From Accumulibacter sp. (GTDB lineage Bacteria; Pseudomonadota; Gammaproteobacteria; Burkholderiales; Rhodocyclaceae), in NCBI GenBank assembly GCA_003538495.1, contig DPSD01000392.1, forward strand, positions 1-7,733: a stretch of 7,733 bases of DNA. Direction: 5' to 3'. Of the stretch, positions 1-7,733 are shown one piece after another. Positions within the stretch are counted from its first letter, which is position 1. The number at the start of each line of letters is the position of its first letter. Below the pieces are notes generated by a model, which made no database searches, was not told the DNA's origin, and saw nothing but the letters and a program-made list of their open reading frames with translations. The translations under genes and the position numbers were made by a program.

Positions 1-1745
<1,745 letters not shown>

Positions 1746-1747
1746 GC

Positions 1748-3190
1748 ATGGGTAAGCCGACTGGTTTCATCGAGTATCAGCGTCTGGCGGAGGTCAGTGA
1801 GCCCGCCGAGGCGCGTCTGAAGCATTACCGCGAGTTCATCGTCACCCTCAACGACGAGCAGGCCAGCGTCCAGGGCGCGCGCTGCATGGATTGCGGCATC
1901 CCGTTCTGCAATACCGGCTGCCCGGTGAATAACATCATTCCCGACTGGAACGACCTGGTGTACCGGGGCCACTGGCAGCAGGCGCTGGCGGTCCTGCATT
2001 CGACCAACAACTTCCCCGATTTCACCGGCCGGATCTGTCCGGCGCCGTGCGAAGCGGCGTGCACGCTGAACATCAACACCGACCCGGTGGGGATCAAGTC
2101 GATCGAGCACGCAATTGTCGACAAGGGGTGGGAAAAAGGCTGGATCGTCCCGCAACCGCCGAAAGTGAAGACCGGCAAGAATGTCGCCGTCGTCGGTTCG
2201 GGCCCGGCTGGGCTGGCTGCCGCGCAGCAACTGGCGCGGGTCGGTCACCGGATCGTGGTGCTCGAAAAGAACGATCGGATTGGCGGCCTGTTGCGCTACG
2301 GCATTCCTGACTTCAAGTTCGAAAAATCGCATATCGACCGCCGCATGGCGCAGATGGAAGTCGAGGGCGTCGAGTTTCGCGTCAACCAGGACGTCGGCGG
2401 TACCGGCGCCAACGCGCTCCCGGCCGAGCGCTTGCTGGCCGAGTTCGACGCGGTGATTCTCGCCGGCGGTGCCGAAGCGCCGCGCGATCTGAGCGTACCG
2501 GGTCGAGAACTCGATGGCGTCCATTTCGCGATGGACTTCCTGCCGCAACAGAACCGGGTCAACGCCGGCGACGCCGTCCCCGGGCAGATCCTGGCCACCG
2601 GTAAACGGGTGGTGGTGATCGGCGGTGGCGACACCGGGTCGGACTGCGTCGGCACCAGCAACCGCCACGGAGCGCTGTCGGTGACCCAGTTCGAGTTGAT
2701 GCCGCAGCCGCCGGAACGCGAGAACAAGAGTCTGACCTGGCCCTACTGGCCGCTGAAAATGCGCACTTCGTCTTCGCACGAAGAGGGTTGCGTGCGCGAT
2801 TTCGCCGTTTCGACCAAGGCATTCATCGGCGAAAACGGCAAGCTGAAGGGCTTGCAACTGGTCCGGGTGAACTGGGCCGACGGCCGGATGAGCGAAGTCC
2901 CGGGCAGCGAGGTCGAGATCGCCGCCGACCTCGTGCTGCTGGCCATGGGTTTCGTGGCGCCGGTGCGACAGGGACTGCTGGAGCAACTGGAGGTCGAACT
3001 CGACACCCGTGGCAACGTCCGGGCGACCACCGATGGCGACGGCTGTTACGCGACCAGCGTCGCCAAAGTGTTCGCTGCCGGTGACATGCGGCGTGGGCAG
3101 TCGCTGGTCGTCTGGGCGATCCGCGAAGGCCGGCAATGTGCGCGTGAAGTCGATGCCTTCCTGATGGGTAGTTCCGAGCTACCGCGCTGA
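1748..3190 (+). CDS. gltD: Glutamate synthase [NADPH] small subunit
   Basis: Small (beta) subunit of glutamate synthase, 480 aa, a normal length. It oxidises NADPH on FAD and passes electrons through iron-sulfur clusters to FMN in GltB. The N-terminal cluster domain shows C46, C49, C54 and C58 (C-x2-C-x4-C-x3-C) and a second set C97, C101, C105 in [12 protein letters not shown], the usual ligands for [4Fe-4S] centres. An FAD Rossmann motif [10 protein letters not shown] is at 146-155, and the NADPH motif [10 protein letters not shown] is at 288-297. The C-terminal FAD-contact motif [10 protein letters not shown] is at 441-450. The start [12 protein letters not shown] matches the family N-terminus and follows a GGAGG site. 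It lies 2 nt after gltB. Related FAD/NADPH modules occur in PreT, DPD and AegA, but adjacency to gltB and the full-length alignment by eye leave no real alternative. Confidence 0.98.
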   Translation: MGKPTGFIEYQRLAEVSEPAEARLKHYREFIVTLNDEQASVQGARCMDCGIPFCNTGCPVNNIIPDWNDLVYRGHWQQALAVLHSTNNFPDFTGRICPAPCEAACTLNINTDPVGIKSIEHAIVDKGWEKGWIVPQPPKVKTGKNVAVVGSGPAGLAAAQQLARVGHRIVVLEKNDRIGGLLRYGIPDFKFEKSHIDRRMAQMEVEGVEFRVNQDVGGTGANALPAERLLAEFDAVILAGGAEAPRDLSVPGRELDGVHFAMDFLPQQNRVNAGDAVPGQILATGKRVVVIGGGDTGSDCVGTSNRHGALSVTQFELMPQPPERENKSLTWPYWPLKMRTSSSHEEGCVRDFAVSTKAFIGENGKLKGLQLVRVNWADGRMSEVPGSEVEIAADLVLLAMGFVAPVRQGLLEQLEVELDTRGNVRATTDGDGCYATSVAKVFAAGDMRRGQSLVVWAIREGRQCAREVDAFLMGSSELPR

Positions 3191-3414
3191 GCGTGCGGTG
3201 CCTGCCGAAAAGGGTGCTGCGCCGTGACATTGTTGTCGCTTCCTCGGCGCGGATCCTGAAATAATACGGCGCAGTGCGGCCCGCTGCCGCGCCGCACGAC
3301 AGGCGGCCGGACGCCGCCCGCCGGGCTGGCCCCGCAAGGGCTGCCGGTGGTACTGTCTTGCCCCGGGGCTGTACGACAGCGCCAGGCCCCTACCGTATGA
3401 CTGGGTGTTAGCCA
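3191..3414 (+). promoter_or_regulatory. gltD-glmU intergenic region / hairpin-rich glmUS leader
   Basis: This 224-nt stretch has no plausible gene. Four GC-rich inverted repeats occur in a row. GTGCGGC 3274-3280 pairs with 3291-3297. GGCGGC 3302-3307 pairs with GCCGCC 3313-3318. GCCC 3329-3332 pairs with GGGC 3338-3341, extended by G-U pairs and flanked by CCGG at 3321-3324 and 3344-3347. GCTGT 3368-3372 pairs with ACAGC 3376-3380, extended past one mismatch to 3365-3383. GGGGC at 3365-3369 could instead pair with GCCCC at 3386-3390. CGGCGC copies at 3245 and 3267 and GCGCCG copies at 3219 and 3289 allow further alternatives. No T-tract follows any stem, so none is a classical intrinsic terminator. 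The pairings are seen directly; any regulatory role is inference, since GC-rich DNA forms hairpins readily. Confidence 0.45.
3233..3265 (+). promoter_or_regulatory. Candidate glmUS promoter (weak)
   Basis: This is the only AT-rich patch in the gap. TTGTCG at 3233-3238 resembles a -35 box (4 of 6). TGAAAT at 3257-3262 gives an 18-nt spacer but only a 4 of 6 match to the -10. AATAAT at 3260-3265 matches 5 of 6 but would leave a 21-nt spacer. Initiation near 3270 would give a leader of about 140 nt containing the four hairpins. It is a guess from consensus matching; read-through from gltBD is equally possible. Confidence 0.25.
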
Positions 3415-4773
3415 ATGAATATCGTCATTCTCGCTGCTGGCCAGGGCAAGCGCATGCATTCGAACCTGCCCAAGGTTCTTCATCCGCTGGCCGGCAAGGC
3501 GCTGGTCTCGCATGTCATTGACGCCGCCCGCAGCCTGGCGCCACGGACCATCTGCCTGGTTTATGGACACGGCGGAGACGCGGTGCGGACCACCATCGAC
3601 GCACCCGACCTGCGCTGGGCACTGCAGGAGCCGCAACTGGGAACCGGCCACGCGGTGCAGCAGGCGATGCCGCAGTTGTCCGACGCGCCGACGACGCTGG
3701 TCCTCTATGGCGACGTGCCGCTGATCCAGCCGGCGACGCTGCAGGCGCTGGTGCACGCCGCCCGCGACGCGCTGGCGATTCTCACCGTCGAGCTGGCCGA
3801 CCCGGGCGGCTATGGTCGAATCGTCCGCGACGCCACCAATCAGGTGGTGCGCATCGTCGAGCAGAAGGACGCGTCGGCCGCCGAGCGCGCGATCCGGGAA
3901 GTCAATAGCGGCATCGTCGCGCTGCCGACCGGTCGCCTCGCCGAGTGGTTGAGCGGCCTGTCGAACGACAACGCGCAGCAGGAATACTACCTGACCGACA
4001 TTGTCGGTCTGGCGGTCGCTGCCGGCGTGCCGATCCGCACGGTGTCGGCGCAGGGTCAATGGGAAGTGCTGGGGGTCAACAGCAAGGCGCAGCTGGCCGA
4101 ACTCGAACGCGTCGCGCAGCGCCGTACCGCCGATCGCCTGCTGGAACAGGGCGTTCGCCTGGCCGATCCGGCGCGGCTCGACGTACGCGGCGAGCTCTCT
4201 TGCGGACGCGACGTGTTCATCGACGTGAACTGCGTTTTCGAGGGCCGGGTGGTGCTTGAAGAAGCGGTCGAAGTCGGCCCCTGCTGCGTGCTGAGGAACG
4301 CCACGATCGGCGCCGGATCGCGCCTCGCCGCTTTCAGCCACATCGACGGCGCGGTGGTCGGCCCCGATGGCGTGATCGGTCCGTTTGCGCGACTGCGGCC
4401 CGGCACCGAGCTCGCCGCCGGCGTCCACGTCGGCAACTTCGTCGAACTCAAGAATGCCAAGGTCGCCGCGCAGTCGAAAGCCAATCATCTGGCCTATGTC
4501 GGCGACGCGATCATCGGCAGCCGGGTGAATATCGGTGCTGGCACGATCACCTGCAACTACGACGGCGCCAACAAGTTCAAGACGATCATCGAGGACGATG
4601 TGTTCATCGGTTCCGATACCCAGCTGGTCGCCCCGGTCACCGTCGGTCGCGGCGCAACCCTCGGTGCCGGAACGACGCTGACCAAGAACGCACCACCAGA
4701 CACGCTGACCATCTCGCGTGCCCGGCAGGTTTCCATTTCCGGCTGGAAACGGCCACAAAAAGCAAAGAAGTGA
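3415..4773 (+). CDS. glmU: Bifunctional GlcNAc-1-P uridylyltransferase / GlcN-1-P acetyltransferase
   Basis: GlmU makes UDP-N-acetylglucosamine for peptidoglycan and lipopolysaccharide. The C-terminal domain acetylates glucosamine-1-phosphate from acetyl-CoA, and the N-terminal domain then transfers UMP from UTP. The product is 452 aa, close to the E. coli enzyme. The N-terminal nucleotidyltransferase part (about 1-225) has LAAGQGKRM at 6-14 with PK at 19-20, GTGHA at 76-80, YGDVPL at 98-103, EVNSG at 162-166 and the metal-site GVNSK at 220-224. The left-handed beta-helix acetyltransferase part (about 245-435) shows hexapeptide repeats, GPFARLRPG at 322-330, the probable catalytic base H358 and [13 protein letters not shown] at 372-384. 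The basic tail is typical. ATG 3415 is the first possible start because an in-frame TAG lies at 3409-3411; its Shine-Dalgarno is weak (GGGTG near 3403). The E. coli loop has GT where this protein has GK (K12). glmS follows after 7 nt, forming a glmUS operon. Confidence 0.98.
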   Translation: MNIVILAAGQGKRMHSNLPKVLHPLAGKALVSHVIDAARSLAPRTICLVYGHGGDAVRTTIDAPDLRWALQEPQLGTGHAVQQAMPQLSDAPTTLVLYGDVPLIQPATLQALVHAARDALAILTVELADPGGYGRIVRDATNQVVRIVEQKDASAAERAIREVNSGIVALPTGRLAEWLSGLSNDNAQQEYYLTDIVGLAVAAGVPIRTVSAQGQWEVLGVNSKAQLAELERVAQRRTADRLLEQGVRLADPARLDVRGELSCGRDVFIDVNCVFEGRVVLEEAVEVGPCCVLRNATIGAGSRLAAFSHIDGAVVGPDGVIGPFARLRPGTELAAGVHVGNFVELKNAKVAAQSKANHLAYVGDAIIGSRVNIGAGTITCNYDGANKFKTIIEDDVFIGSDTQLVAPVTVGRGATLGAGTTLTKNAPPDTLTISRARQVSISGWKRPQKAKK

Positions 4774-4780
4774 GCTGACC

Positions 4781-6610
4781 ATGTGTGGCATCGTTGCTGC
4801 GGTCGCCGGCCGCAATATCGTCCCGGTTCTCCTCGAAGGTCTGCGCAAGCTCGAATACCGCGGCTATGACTCGGCCGGTCTGGCGCTGATCAATGGCGAC
4901 GGTCTGCAGCGCCTGCGCTCGGTCGGCCGGGTTGCCGAGCTGACCGCGCAGGCCGACAGTTCGCAGGTTGCTGGCCTCACCGGAATCGCCCATACCCGTT
5001 GGGCAACGCACGGCGTGCCCAGCGAACGCAATGCCCATCCGCACATTTCGGCGGGTCTGGCGGTCGTCCATAACGGCATCATCGAGAACCACGAGGCGCT
5101 GCGCACGCGCCTGAAAGCCGCCGGTTACGAATTCACCTCGGATACCGACACCGAAGTCGTCGCCCACCTGATCGCCCACGAGCTGAAGACCGCGCCCGAC
5201 TTCCTGACCGCCGTTCGGCAGGCGCTGGCCCAATTGCAGGGTGCCTACGCGCTGGCCGTTCTGCGCGAGGCCGACCCGAGCCGGGTGGTCGTGGCGCGCG
5301 AAGGGTCGCCGCTGCTGCTGGGTCTGACCGACGACGGTTGCTATGCCGCTTCGGACGCTTCGGCGTTGCTGCAGGTGACGCGCCGGATCGTCTATCTGGA
5401 GAACGGCGACTGCGCCGAACTGATGCGCGACAGCTACCGCATCGCCCGCGTCGACGGCACGCCGGTCGCGCGCGCCGAGAGCGAATCGCAACTCTCGGCC
5501 GACGCGGTCGAACTCGGCCAGTACCGCCACTACATGCAGAAGGAGATCTTCGAGCAGCCGGTGGCGCTGGCCAACACCCTGGAGATGCTCGGCACGGCGC
5601 ACAGCATCCAGCCCGGCCTGTTTGGCGCCGCCAGCGAAGAGGTCTTGCGGGACGTCAAACAGGTACTGATCATTGCCTGTGGAACGAGCTATCACGCCGG
5701 TCTGGTGGCTCGTTACTGGCTTGAATCGATCGCCGGCATTCCCTGTTCGGTCGAAGTCGCCAGCGAATACCGCTACCGGGACTCGGTGCCCGATCCGCAG
5801 ACGCTGGTGGTGACCATCTCGCAATCGGGTGAAACCGCCGACACCCTGGCTGCCCTGCAGCATGCCAAGTCGCTCGGCATGGCGCGCACGCTGTGTATCT
5901 GCAACGTCCCTGAATCGTCGCTGGTGCGCGAGAACACGCTGCGCTTCATCACCCGCGCCGGACCGGAAATCGGCGTCGCATCGACCAAGGCGTTCACCAC
6001 CCAGCTCGCCGCACTCTATCTGCTGACCCTGGTCCTGGCCAAGCTGCGCAGTCGTCTGAGTGAGCAGGCCGAGGTCGCCGAGCTGCACGCCCTGCGGCAC
6101 CTGCCGGTTGCGGTCAGCAAGATCCTCGAACTCGAGCCCGAGATCCGTGACTGGTCCGAGCGCTTCTCGATGAAACAGCACGCGCTGTTTCTCGGGCGCG
6201 GCCGTCATTACCCGATTGCCATGGAAGGCGCGCTGAAGCTCAAGGAAATCTCGTACATCCACGCTGAAGCCTACCCGGCCGGCGAACTCAAGCATGGCCC
6301 GCTGGCGCTGGTCGACCGCGACATGCCGGTGATCGCCGTCGCGCCCAATGACGCGCTGATCGAAAAGCTCAAGTCCAATCTGCAGGAAGTACGCGCCCGC
6401 GGCGGCGAGCTCTACGTTTTCGCCGACGCCGACAGCGAAATGCAGGAGTCGGACGGCATTCACGTCCTGCATCTGCCCGAGCACTACGGCGCCTTGTCGG
6501 CGCTGCTGCACGTGGTGCCACTGCAACTGCTCGCCTACCACGTCGCGCTGGTCCGCGGCACCGACGTGGACAAGCCGCGCAACCTGGCGAAGTCGGTGAC
6601 CGTCGAGTAG
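4781..6610 (+). CDS. glmS: Glutamine--fructose-6-phosphate aminotransferase (isomerizing)
   Basis: GlmS catalyses the first committed step of hexosamine synthesis: fructose-6-phosphate plus glutamine gives glucosamine-6-phosphate plus glutamate. The product is 609 aa, the same length as the E. coli enzyme. The start is fixed by chemistry: Met1 is followed by Cys2, which becomes the N-terminal nucleophile of the Ntn glutaminase domain, as in the MCGIV start of the family. Other glutaminase residues seen are HTRWATHG at 71-78 and the oxyanion HNG at 97-99. Two SIS sugar-isomerase domains follow: ACGTSYHAG at 299-307, SQSGETADT at 347-355 and STKAFTTQ at 401-408 in the first; MEGALKLKE at 481-489 with E489, ELKHGP at 502-507 with H505, and the C-terminal [15 protein letters not shown] with K604 in the second. 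A modest GAAGTGAG site overlaps the glmU stop. The 7-nt gap leaves no room for a glmS ribozyme. All catalytic residues expected are present. Confidence 0.99.
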   Translation: MCGIVAAVAGRNIVPVLLEGLRKLEYRGYDSAGLALINGDGLQRLRSVGRVAELTAQADSSQVAGLTGIAHTRWATHGVPSERNAHPHISAGLAVVHNGIIENHEALRTRLKAAGYEFTSDTDTEVVAHLIAHELKTAPDFLTAVRQALAQLQGAYALAVLREADPSRVVVAREGSPLLLGLTDDGCYAASDASALLQVTRRIVYLENGDCAELMRDSYRIARVDGTPVARAESESQLSADAVELGQYRHYMQKEIFEQPVALANTLEMLGTAHSIQPGLFGAASEEVLRDVKQVLIIACGTSYHAGLVARYWLESIAGIPCSVEVASEYRYRDSVPDPQTLVVTISQSGETADTLAALQHAKSLGMARTLCICNVPESSLVRENTLRFITRAGPEIGVASTKAFTTQLAALYLLTLVLAKLRSRLSEQAEVAELHALRHLPVAVSKILELEPEIRDWSERFSMKQHALFLGRGRHYPIAMEGALKLKEISYIHAEAYPAGELKHGPLALVDRDMPVIAVAPNDALIEKLKSNLQEVRARGGELYVFADADSEMQESDGIHVLHLPEHYGALSALLHVVPLQLLAYHVALVRGTDVDKPRNLAKSVTVE

Positions 6611-6633
6611 GACGCTGGCGTTCGCGTGGCGAG

Positions 6634-6656
6634 AGCACTGCGCGCGGGCAGGTGCT
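6634..6656. terminator. Hairpin between convergent genes (possible weak bidirectional terminator)
   Basis: In the 59-nt gap between glmS and the opposing gene, AGCAC 6634-6638 pairs with GTGCT 6652-6656. TGC 6639-6641 pairs with GCA 6648-6650 across a one-base bulge, leaving a 6-nt loop. Position between two converging stop codons suits a shared terminator. However, no T-run follows on either strand, so Rho-dependent termination or no function is equally possible. Confidence 0.3.
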
Positions 6657-6669
6657 TGCGGCAGCGCGG

Positions 6670-7323
6670 CTAGCGCATCGCCTGGATGATCGCCGCCGCC
6701 AGCACCTCGCCGCTTTGCGCACCGGAGACGGTCAAGCTGCGCTGGATGATGAAGAAGGGCACGCCGGTAACGCCCAGGGCGCCGACCTTGTCGGCCAGCG
6801 ACCTGACCTGCGGCTCGCCCGCACCGCTCTCCAGATAGGCGATCACCTCGTCCTTGCGATCGCCGCAGGCGGCGGCGATGTCGGCCAGCGTTGTCACGTC
6901 GCCGATATCCTCGCCGCGCTGGAAGTGCGCCGCGAACAGCCGCTCGACCAGCGCTTCAACGGCAGTCGGCCGATGGCCGATTGACTGCGCGCGATAGACC
7001 AGGCAATGCGCCCGCAAGGTGTTCGGGCGGGTCACGATGCGTTCGAAGTTGAAGGCAAGTTCCACTTCGTTGCCGGCCTCGGTCACCCGGCGCTGCAGTT
7101 GGTGGACCTGTGCCGCACCGCCGAACTTGGCTTCCAGGAAGGACCGGTACGGTTCGCCTTCGGGCGGGGTGTCGGGGTTGAGGAAGAACGGCAGCCAGTT
7201 AACCTGGAAGCGTGTTTCGGGATGCTGGTCCTCGACCAGCGCAAGCGCTTCCGCCAGGCGGCGCTTGCCGATGAAGCACCAGGGGCAGACCAGGTCGGAA
7301 ACGATATCGACGGTGACGTTCAT
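6670..7323 (-). CDS. DsbA-family (FrnE-like) thiol oxidoreductase
   Basis: A thioredoxin-fold protein of the DsbA/2-hydroxychromene isomerase superfamily, FrnE-like subgroup, 217 aa, normal for the group. The redox motif CPWC is at 13-16 within SDLVCPWCFIGKRRL, right after the first beta strand. PFFLNPDTPPEG at 45-56 and TRPNTLRAH at 98-106 are familiar FrnE features. GVPFF at 187-191 carries the expected cis-proline (P189) facing the active site. An alpha-helical insert fills about 60-170. There is no signal peptide or membrane segment, so it should act in the cytoplasm, probably on disulfides; its substrate is unknown. The start at 7321-7323 is preceded by GGAG about 4 nt upstream on the - strand, a short spacing. 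The gene converges on glmS and has no functional partner here. A glutathione S-transferase-type isomerase (HCCA isomerase) is the alternative, but the CPWC pair favours a thiol oxidoreductase. Confidence 0.9.
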   Translation of the reverse strand: MNVTVDIVSDLVCPWCFIGKRRLAEALALVEDQHPETRFQVNWLPFFLNPDTPPEGEPYRSFLEAKFGGAAQVHQLQRRVTEAGNEVELAFNFERIVTRPNTLRAHCLVYRAQSIGHRPTAVEALVERLFAAHFQRGEDIGDVTTLADIAAACGDRKDEVIAYLESGAGEPQVRSLADKVGALGVTGVPFFIIQRSLTVSGAQSGEVLAAAIIQAMR

Positions 7324-7420
7324 GGAACTCCGTGCCGGTTGCGTCTATCAGGCGGTGGGTGCCGTGCGGCGCCAGGCCGGCATCTTGACACAAGCGCTTC
7401 GCTGCCGCATCCCCGACACC

Positions 7421-7436
7421 GTCGCCGCCCGGCGAC
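7421..7436. repeat. Perfect inverted repeat GTCGCC-GCCC-GGCGAC
   Basis: A 6-bp perfect stem with a 4-nt loop lies about 100 nt upstream of the FrnE-like start. It has no T-tract on either side, so it is not a standard terminator. It could be an operator, a leader hairpin of the FrnE-like gene, or chance in GC-rich DNA. Confidence 0.4.
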
Positions 7437-7618
7437 AAGCAAAATCCTTGCGACCTTCGGCAGCCGTTCTTTCCGGTGAGACCGGTGGGCCTTCGCGCCA
7501 CTTCCCGTGCGTGCGGTGGTTAAATCTGGACCAGGGGAGTCCGTTTCGTCGTCAAAACAGCGGAATCGCACCCTTCAAGCTCGCCCCCTGCCAGAAATGT
7601 TCCCCAGCTTCGCGTTTG

Positions 7619-7635
7619 CCGCCTATCATCGGCGG
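7619..7635 (+). promoter_or_regulatory. Candidate -10 hexamer TATCAT framed by an inverted repeat
   Basis: TATCAT at 7624-7629 matches the -10 consensus at 5 of 6 positions and lies 35 nt before the ATG at 7665. CCGCC 7619-7623 and GGCGG 7631-7635 form an inverted repeat around it. Only a poor -35 (TTCCCC at 7600-7605, 18-nt spacer) is present. The arrangement could let a repressor cover the -10, or it may be coincidence. Confidence 0.25.
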
Positions 7636-7664
7636 ATGCTGTGGCTCGACGTGCGGGAGACGAC

Positions 7665-7733
7665 ATGAAAAGTGGCAACACCCCGGTGAAAAGCACCCCG
7701 CAATCGGCGTCGGAGCCACCTTGCCCCGCCGCC
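7665..7733 (+). CDS. Start of an unidentified gene (right-truncated)
   Basis: An ATG at 7665-7667 follows a good Shine-Dalgarno, GGGAGA at 7655-7660, with a short normal spacing. The frame stays open to the window edge for 23 codons. The visible residues begin MKSGNTPVKS and continue rich in serine and proline, hydrophilic and without a signal peptide or membrane segment so far; such a start often precedes a folded domain as a flexible tail. The same frame is open back to 7524. A GTG at 7641 is the only alternative start I see, and its Shine-Dalgarno is poorer. Too little is present to name a family. It is divergent from the FrnE-like gene. Confidence 0.55.
   Translation, partial: MKSGNTPVKSTPQSASEPPCPAA

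Larger units (their letters stand above)
7324..7664. other. Intergenic region between divergent genes, no convincing gene
   Basis: This 341-nt stretch separates the - strand FrnE-like gene from the + strand frame at 7665, so both promoters should lie here. A - strand frame is open from an ATG at 7499-7501 through the FrnE start region, but it overlaps that gene in another frame and its translation resembles nothing I know. A perfect hairpin is at 7421-7436. A - strand TTGACG occurs at 7550-7555 but has no well-placed -10 partner. No tRNA, repeat array or mobile-element end is visible. Confidence 0.5.

Noticed and set aside
3274..3297. Intrinsic terminator for gltBD
   Set aside because: The 7-bp stem is followed by GC-rich sequence with no T-run, so it does not meet the pattern of an intrinsic terminator.
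4774..4780. glmS ribozyme or riboswitch ahead of glmS
   Set aside because: Only 7 nt separate the glmU stop from the glmS ATG, and the upstream sequence is glmU coding sequence; the ribozyme core cannot fit.
4718..4780. N-terminal extension of glmS from the in-frame ATG at 4718
   Set aside because: The catalytic cysteine must be exposed at the N-terminus after Met removal, so translation must begin at MCGIV (4781).
7199..7501. A possible - strand gene overlapping the start of the FrnE-like gene in another frame
   Set aside because: The translation matches no family I know and its second half is plainly the FrnE-like coding sequence read out of frame; no good ribosome binding site was seen.

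Overview
This is a GC-rich window of ordinary bacterial core metabolism. The protein sequences look betaproteobacterial, and the style resembles Rhodocyclales. That placement is inferred from GlmU, GlmS and GltB sequence style plus base composition; no rRNA or marker gene is present to confirm it.

Layout on the + strand: positions 1-1745 hold the C-terminal part of gltB (large subunit of NADPH-dependent glutamate synthase), entering from the left edge. After 2 nt comes gltD (1748-3190, small subunit). A 224-nt intergenic region follows (3191-3414), with a weak promoter candidate and several GC-rich hairpins in series. Next are glmU (3415-4773) and, 7 nt later, glmS (4781-6610), apparently one operon. 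A 59-nt gap containing a short hairpin separates glmS from a convergent - strand gene (6670-7323) for a cytoplasmic DsbA/FrnE-family thiol oxidoreductase with a CPWC motif. Positions 7324-7664 hold no convincing gene. At 7665 a new + strand reading frame with a good ribosome binding site begins and is cut by the right edge after 23 codons.

The genes share a nitrogen theme. GltBD turns glutamine plus 2-oxoglutarate into two glutamates. GlmS uses glutamine as amino donor to make glucosamine-6-phosphate. GlmU acetylates and uridylates glucosamine-1-phosphate to UDP-GlcNAc for peptidoglycan and lipopolysaccharide; the mutase GlmM that links the two is not in the window. The FrnE-like protein is unrelated by pathway.

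I found no mobile element, CRISPR array, tRNA/rRNA, toxin-antitoxin or defence system, and no evidence of a novel system. The less ordinary points are the hairpin-rich glmUS leader, an inverted repeat framing a -10-like hexamer upstream of the truncated right-edge gene, and the identity of that gene.
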